From assembly GCA_023055355.1 (NCBI GenBank), contig JALJCS010000034.1:1254001-1318000 (forward strand): DNA of 64,000 nucleotides, in the 5' to 3' direction. A program made the translations under genes and the position numbers. Positions within the stretch are counted from its first letter, which is position 1. Every line of letters begins with the position of its first letter. The notes beneath the pieces are model-generated. The model had not been told where the DNA came from and searched no databases. It worked only from the letters and a program-made list of their open reading frames with translations. The DNA is from Agelaius tricolor (taxonomy: Eukaryota > Chordata > Aves > Passeriformes > Icteridae). This document shows, one piece after another, positions 23,985 through 64,000 of this stretch.

Positions 23985-25694
23985 CTATAAAAGAGCAGAA
24001 TATGACAAACAACTATACCATTCACAGCTGGATCCAGACATTACAGAATATCAAACACCTGGTATCAGCATGCAAACCAGTACGTAACTGGGACAGTCCA
24101 GAACACAACACACCTAAATTAACAACTGAAAAAGCTGTGAGAACAAGGCCTCACAGGACAAACGTTTCCTCTTGACCACAGGGCGGGGGGATCCCACTGC
24201 CAATTAATTCACCACCCCCAACAAAGGGGGAAACCCTGAAGGGACTCCATCCCAGCCTGAAAACACTGTCACCGTGGGGAGTGCTGGTGGTCCTGCACGG
24301 TTCTTCCTGAGGGCTACTGCACCCTGCTTTAACACCATCAAGTCCGTGAGCTCCCTGAAACAGAGAGGATCTTACAGCTGCACTCTGCTCAGGAAAAAGG
24401 GGTCCTAATCTACTGAATTTAGCTAAAACCACCTTAACCAGCTGAAAAGTGAGAAGAGAATGCATTGGTAGTCTGATAAACACAACATTATCTGGGCACA
24501 TCCCTAAGTCCTCTCTCTTTTTGGAAAGACCATGGGGAAAATAATGCCAAAGCATTAATCCAACAGGCTTGAAGAAGTAATTCTGTTGCAGCTGTTTTCA
24601 GTTTGCAACAGAGAGAAGCTTAAGAAGTTTTTTATTTCTTAAAATAAGAGCACAACATAAAGCTGGGAAAACATAAATAATGAACATAATCATGCTTCAT
24701 ACTTGACACCTGCTATGACCATCCATTACCTCAGTAAACTCAGTAGTTTGCAGTCACTGCATTCGTGTCACTATTATGATTTTTAAGGAATAGTTAAGTT
24801 CAACAAAACCAAATGAAAACACTTACGAAAGCCCACAAAGCAGCACTGGTGCCAAACGCCAAGCCAACCCCCAGCCAGTTCGGCTGGGCATTATTCGCTT
24901 TTCTCACAACAAATGCAGAACGAGTGAAAGCTAAAAAGGCACAAGAATACAAATACATTAACATTCCTCAGGGTTAAACTACCAGGCTCTTACTGACATC
25001 CGTGCAATCAGGGAACACAACCAGACCACAACAATAAACCCCGGACGAACGCAATGATGAAGTGGTGTCCATGACACTGCTAGAGCCGACCCGCTCATAG
25101 GATCCCCGCAGCACACGCTCCCTGACCCGCCACAGAGGGGACGGGGGGGCTGCCAACAACTCGAAAGCAGCGCTTTTTTGCCCGATCCGCACCCACAATA
25201 ACAATTTCCCCCCGCCTCTCCTGCTCTATAAAGATGCCTCTCAATGTCCCCTGCCCAAAGCCCCCAGCCTTCCCCACCTGCGATCCCCGCTAACCAAGCG
25301 CGCTACGGGCACAGCCTGCCAGGGAAAGGCCGGCACCACCATCGCGGCGAGACATGGTGAGCCCTCCCCCCGGCCTGCAAGCAACACCAACTTAAAACAG
25401 ATAAATAAACGATTTGAAAATAACTAATGAGCTTCGATTAAAAACAGTAAAAGGAGAGAAGCTACCACCGCAGCTTCCTCTAACGCCAGACGCGAACTGG
25501 CTGGGGGGACGCCCCCGCCTGCCCAGGCAGCAGAGCTCCCGCGGCCCTAGGTCAGAGGGCCGGGGCGAGGCAAAGCCCACCAGCCTGCCCGCCCCGAAGG
25601 GGATCTCCTCCCGCCGCTGCCGCCGCCGCTCACCAAGGCTGGGCGGTGCCGCCACCAGCCCCCAACGCCTCACCGCCCTCAGGCCCGCCGCCAT
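23904..25694 (-). CDS. NDUFC1: NDUFC1: complex I accessory subunit C1 (3 joined exons)
   Basis: Joined coding exons are 25694-25634, 24930-24827 and 23984-23904 on the minus strand, 81 residues (human 76). Residues 1-20 (MAAGLRAVRRWGLVAAPPSL) are Arg-rich without acidic residues, a mitochondrial presequence. The core NAQPNWLGVGLAFGTSAALW, a single membrane segment at about 40-57, and LIKQHNEDVMEYERRK match the NDUFC1 (KFYI) family. It is a supernumerary single-pass subunit of the membrane arm of NADH:ubiquinone oxidoreductase in the inner mitochondrial membrane. The start codon lies in a perfect TISU element, within the CpG island shared with NAA15. The C-terminal tail after ERRK (ATAHKCKQCS) is longer than in human and ends at a stop that overlaps a consensus splice donor. 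Confidence 0.95.
23985..24826 (-). other. NDUFC1: NDUFC1 intron 2
   Basis: A GT-AG intron of 842 bases. Nothing else recognised in it. Confidence 0.85.
24827..24930 (-). CDS. NDUFC1: NDUFC1 exon 2 (membrane segment)
   Basis: Acceptor CTTTTTAG and donor GTAAGTG. Encodes residues 22-55 with FVVRKANNAQPNWLGVG and the hydrophobic LAFGTSAALWAF. The intron at its 5' side is phase 1 and the one at its 3' side is phase 0. Confidence 0.95.
24931..25633 (-). other. NDUFC1: NDUFC1 intron 1
   Basis: A GT-AG intron of 703 bases. Its 5' end lies in the CpG island. It contains a second possible first exon at 25355-25295 of the same length and phase. Confidence 0.85.
25295..25355 (-). other. Possible alternative first coding exon of NDUFC1
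   Basis: An ATG on the minus strand opens 20 codons (MSRRDGGAGLSLAGCARSAL) plus one base before a GTTAGC donor. Length (61 bases) and phase equal those of the main exon 1, so it would join exon 2 in frame. The donor is weak and the peptide is a poorer presequence, so I favour exon 1 at 25694. Confidence 0.2.
25634..25694 (-). CDS. NDUFC1: NDUFC1 exon 1 (presequence)
   Basis: ATG within CAAGATGGCGGC, 20 codons plus one base, then a GTGAGC donor. The Arg-rich leader lacks acidic residues. Confidence 0.88.
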
Positions 25695-25698
25695 CTTG
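25687..25698 (-). promoter_or_regulatory. NDUFC1: TISU / YY1 element on the NDUFC1 start codon
   Basis: The minus strand reads CAAGATGGCGGC, a full match to the TISU consensus SAASATGGCGGC, with the ATG being the NDUFC1 start. TISU couples YY1-driven transcription to cap-proximal, scanning-free initiation on short leaders, and is common in mitochondrial genes. Confidence 0.85.
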
Positions 25699-25944
25699 TC
25701 GACCGGACCCGGCTCCGCCCGCGGGGGTGGGACTACCCCGCCCCGCCCGTGCCCCGGCACCCGGGTAGGCGAGCTCCGCCGCGCGAGACCCGGCGGGCCC
25801 TGCGCAGCCAGATGGCTCTCCGCTCTTTCCCGCCCGCCGCCGGCACCGGGCGGTGGCGCCGCCGCTCCGGAACCACGCCGGGCCGGCCGCGGCTCCGCGG
25901 CGGAGCCCGCACAATCGGCGGGGCGGGGCCGGCGCGGGGCCGCG

Positions 25945-25954
25945 GCGCATGCGC
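25945..25954. promoter_or_regulatory. NRF1 binding palindrome
   Basis: A perfect GCGCATGCGC in the middle of the NDUFC1/NAA15 promoter. NRF1 controls many nuclear genes of respiration. Binding itself is inferred. Confidence 0.75.
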
Positions 25955-26025
25955 GGGGCCGCCGTGACCCGGCTGGGGAAGCGCCGCGCTGCCATTTTGG
26001 CGGCGGCTCGGCGGCCGCTCGGGAC

Positions 26026-26031
26026 CACGTG
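26026..26031. promoter_or_regulatory. E-box CACGTG
   Basis: A canonical palindromic E-box (context ACCACGTGAG), a USF/MYC-type site, in the shared CpG-island promoter. Confidence 0.6.
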
Positions 26032-26263
26032 AGCGCGCCCGGGGCTGGCGCGGGGAGCCCGGCGCGCGCGGCGGCCGGAGGGGCCGGGAAGGACCGGGAA
26101 GGGCCGGGCCCGCGGGCGGCAGGCGGCGGGAGCGGCCGAATTCCAGCGGGGAGGCTCGCGGCGGCCGCGGCCGAGCGGCGGAGACGGGACGTAGCCCGCC
26201 CGCCCGCCCACTCAGTCTCCTCCTCGGAACCCCTCGGCGGCGCCGGAGCCGGCGGCGGGGAGG

Positions 26264-61542
<35,279 letters not shown>

Positions 61543-61868
61543 ACAACTTGATTGCAAAAATATGACGTTGGACCATATCTGGTGTATAATATTTTTGTCA
61601 CGCACCTGCTGAATTGTTCTAACTTACACAAAGAACAGAAGGAAAAAAAATCCCGTTGCCTTCAAATAGTTTTACTTTTTTTTTATCCTGCTGACAAAGT
61701 ATATATATAAAATATCTAACATATTAGTGGTTATAGGTTGTTTGGTTTCTTAAAAATTAAAAGCTGCTAAAATTGAAAAAAAGGAAAAAATAAACAACCC
61801 TCTTCCTCACCTACCCACCCATGTTTTTAAACTAATTTATATGAGACCTGGAGGTGTAGAGCCCTCAG

Positions 61869-61945
61869 AGCAGGTGTGTGGCAGAAATATTAAATTTAAA
61901 TTTGTCTTGTGAGATTACTGTTATCTCAGACAGCAAAACTGCTGT
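61869..61945. repeat. Diverged duplication, copy 2 (NAA15 3' UTR)
   Basis: Partner of 61191-61266, 680 bases downstream, on the other side of the last coding exon. Confidence 0.75.
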
Positions 61946-62349
61946 TTTAGCACTGGATTCTTTCACTGAGCACAAAGAGTTGATGGGGCTTTAGCATCTG
62001 ACTGATTTTGATACGGGGGATGATTGTGTCCATAGGAAGTATGCAATGTGAATCAGACTATAGAGAGGAACCTGCGACGTGCTTGTTGCGTTGGGGTGCT
62101 TGGACATACGGCTGTCAACCGGAATTAAGAAACATAGTGTGTTCAACAAGCTTGTTGTGTCTCTGAAATTCACTGTACACCATCAGTTCGGTGTTCTTGC
62201 ACCACAGTTTTTACCTGAAGGAACCAGTTCAAGTGGTCTCTCTTGGAATTGACCTTGGGGTGGGGAGGGGAGAATCAGCACTGCTGTTCTGGAGATGAAC
62301 CTATCGGTGCAGGTTGGCCAAACTTTTTAAAACTGTAATGCAAGAACCA

Positions 62350-62355
62350 AATAAA
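62350..62355 (+). terminator. NAA15: NAA15 poly(A) signal (AATAAA)
   Basis: Canonical hexamer about 810 bases after the stop. Confidence 0.6.
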
Positions 62356-62776
62356 ATTATGCACTGTGATGTGGCACCAATTAGAAAGATCGCATGCATT
62401 TTTCACGTAGAGTGAAAACAAAATGAGAACATACTATGGCTTGAAGTTGCAAAGAGGAAAACTCCTGACTACCATTTTGACTGATCAAGAGACTAATAGA
62501 TTAAAACCTCAGCAGGCCTTGTTCACGTTATGCAGAAAAAAAAAAAAGTGCTGCAGTTTAGATACCTCTGGAACTTTTCCACAGTGTCACAGGTTTGTAA
62601 TACTTGAAGCCCTACATTTATAAGAATATATTTCTTGCTCAGTTGTTTCAGGCAAGCCCAAGACTTTGTAACTTTTAAGGGGCCCAAGATTTTTTTTTCA
62701 ATAACAGACCAGCTTCTTATTCCTGCAGTTACAGATGTAATTTCCTTTGTCAAACATAAGGTACCAAATATAATGC

Positions 62777-62782
62777 AATAAA
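62777..62782 (+). terminator. NAA15: NAA15 distal poly(A) signal (AATAAA)
   Basis: Canonical hexamer with a GT-rich stretch 20 bases downstream. Confidence 0.6.
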
Positions 62783-62800
62783 ACGTTTTGAAAAACAACT

Positions 62801-64000
62801 GTGTGAATATTCAAACCAATCTATGTTGTACTCTGACAGTGAATGGGTTTGCTGGAGTGCAGCTCAGGGCTGGCTTACTGTGCTGTCCAGTCATGCTAAC
62901 AGTGTCACTGCTGCTGATGGGTGGGCATTGAGTATCAAGTGCAAATGCGTTCTCTGTAAATACTGAATGTCTGGGAAGTCCTATAACAAAATGCTTTGCT
63001 ACTCGGCTCTTGAGTTCCACCAGTGTTTCCAAGTCAAGCTTCAGTCTATAAGTCTACTGTGTTAATAATAGAGATAAGTACTCAAATGTTTTCTTTTGTA
63101 GGCTCATCATATAAAAGAGCAGAAATAAACTACAGCTTACAAAGTGAGTGCCTTCTTTGCTGCAGGAGTTGAGTTACAGACTATCTGTTTTGTGGATACA
63201 CAGCCTTGCATGTACAGTTAGGAGATCCTAGAAGACTGACTGGGGTTTGTAGGTTGCTGACTGTCAGAACAACAGGCTTTTCTTTACTGTGTCTGCATCT
63301 CCCCTTCTGTTCATGGGTAGCCTGTCCTGGTGTGTGTTTGCAGTGTAGTTCCCATCACAACTGTGGGCTGCTGTATTTGTGTATTTGCCTGCTGGGCTCT
63401 TGGGGACTAGAATACCTGCAGAGCCTACTAGTGACTCTGGTGTTGGTGTCTGGATCTCAGTTGTTTCTGCAGCCTGAGGTACTTGGACTGCATCTCTTCT
63501 GCAACTCCTGGAGATGGTTCAGTCTTGCCTACACAAGCTGTGAGATTTTGGCCTTGCCTCTTGACTATTGCTGCCCATTTCTTGGCTGCCGATGCTTAAG
63601 CTGGAGGCACATGAGTGCTCACTCGTAACAGATTGTGGATTGCATCAAGCAAATGCTTGTTTTTCCAGATGCACTGGGGCTTTTGGGTGCTGCCTATCAA
63701 TGGGATTACTTCTTTTACTTTTTCACTGCCTGTTTTTGCATTGAAATGGATGAACTAAAAGCTGGAAGTTACTCGTTGTCTTTAATTATGCAAATGGAGA
63801 ACAGGATTCTTCAGTGGGCCTTCCAGAAGTCTTCCTCTACACATCTCTTTTGAGTTTCCCAAAGACACTTCACAGCCTTGCTGAAAGGCATCCACACTGC
63901 CTCAGAGATGGTGCTTTTGGATTAAAGAGGTTGCTCATCCCCTCCAGAAGACTGCCAGCCCAGGACAGAAAACTAAGCCAAGAGTTTGCCTGAAAATGGA
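62801..64000. other. Right flank without a recognised gene
   Basis: No exon is recognised. RAB33B follows NAA15 in other vertebrates, but its first exon and CpG island are not in this window. An extra AATAAA at 63124-63129 could serve a longer NAA15 3' UTR. Confidence 0.6.

Larger units (their letters stand above)
61543..62800 (+). other. NAA15: NAA15 3' UTR
   Basis: Follows the TGA stop. AATAAA hexamers at 62350-62355 and 62777-62782 give likely ends, the second followed by a TGTGTG element. Further use up to the hexamer at 63124 cannot be excluded. Copy 2 of the local duplication lies within. Confidence 0.75.

Noticed and set aside
63206..63628. A 140-codon plus-strand open frame near the right edge
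   Set aside because: No family resemblance, and not RAB33B as far as I can see. Hydrophobic, Leu/Cys-rich, in T-rich sequence.

Overview
This is vertebrate nuclear DNA, almost certainly from a bird. Its genes are split by long GT-AG introns, CpG islands sit only at gene starts, and several copies carry the typical 3' end of the avian CR1 LINE. There is no bacterial or viral gene content. I cannot name the species from the sequence.

Layout. 1-2.8 kb: AT-rich, no gene seen. 2.8-22 kb: MGARP on the minus strand. Four coding exons are clear (21983 down to 14855). A possible alternative last exon at 3266-3220, with its own 3' UTR and poly(A) signals, would give the gene an intron of about 11.6 kb. 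That stretch holds simple repeats, a CR1 copy, two GC-rich blocks and one exon-like segment on the opposite strand. 23.1-25.7 kb: NDUFC1 on the minus strand, three coding exons. 25.5-26.6 kb: a CpG island shared head to head by NDUFC1 (minus) and NAA15 (plus), with 569 bp between the two start codons. 26.26-61.54 kb: NAA15 on the plus strand. All 20 coding exons are recovered with consistent splice phases and an uninterrupted 865-residue product. 61.5-62.8 kb: NAA15 3' UTR. 62.8-64 kb: no gene seen; the next gene in the vertebrate order (RAB33B) is not reached.

Function. NAA15 is the large auxiliary subunit of the ribosome-bound N-terminal acetyltransferase NatA. NDUFC1 is a small accessory subunit of respiratory complex I. 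MGARP is a single-pass mitochondrial protein with an acidic tail. The order MGARP-NDUFC1-NAA15 and their strands match what I know of human 4q31.1, so the region is conserved and not exotic.

The points most worth a second look are: a textbook U12-type (minor spliceosome) intron in NAA15; a perfect TISU/YY1 element on the NDUFC1 start codon, with an NRF1 palindrome in the shared promoter; a possible alternative acidic C-terminus of MGARP; an exon-like plus-strand segment inside the MGARP region; paired DR5 GGTCA repeats; and a few short local duplications. I found no previously undescribed multi-gene system here.
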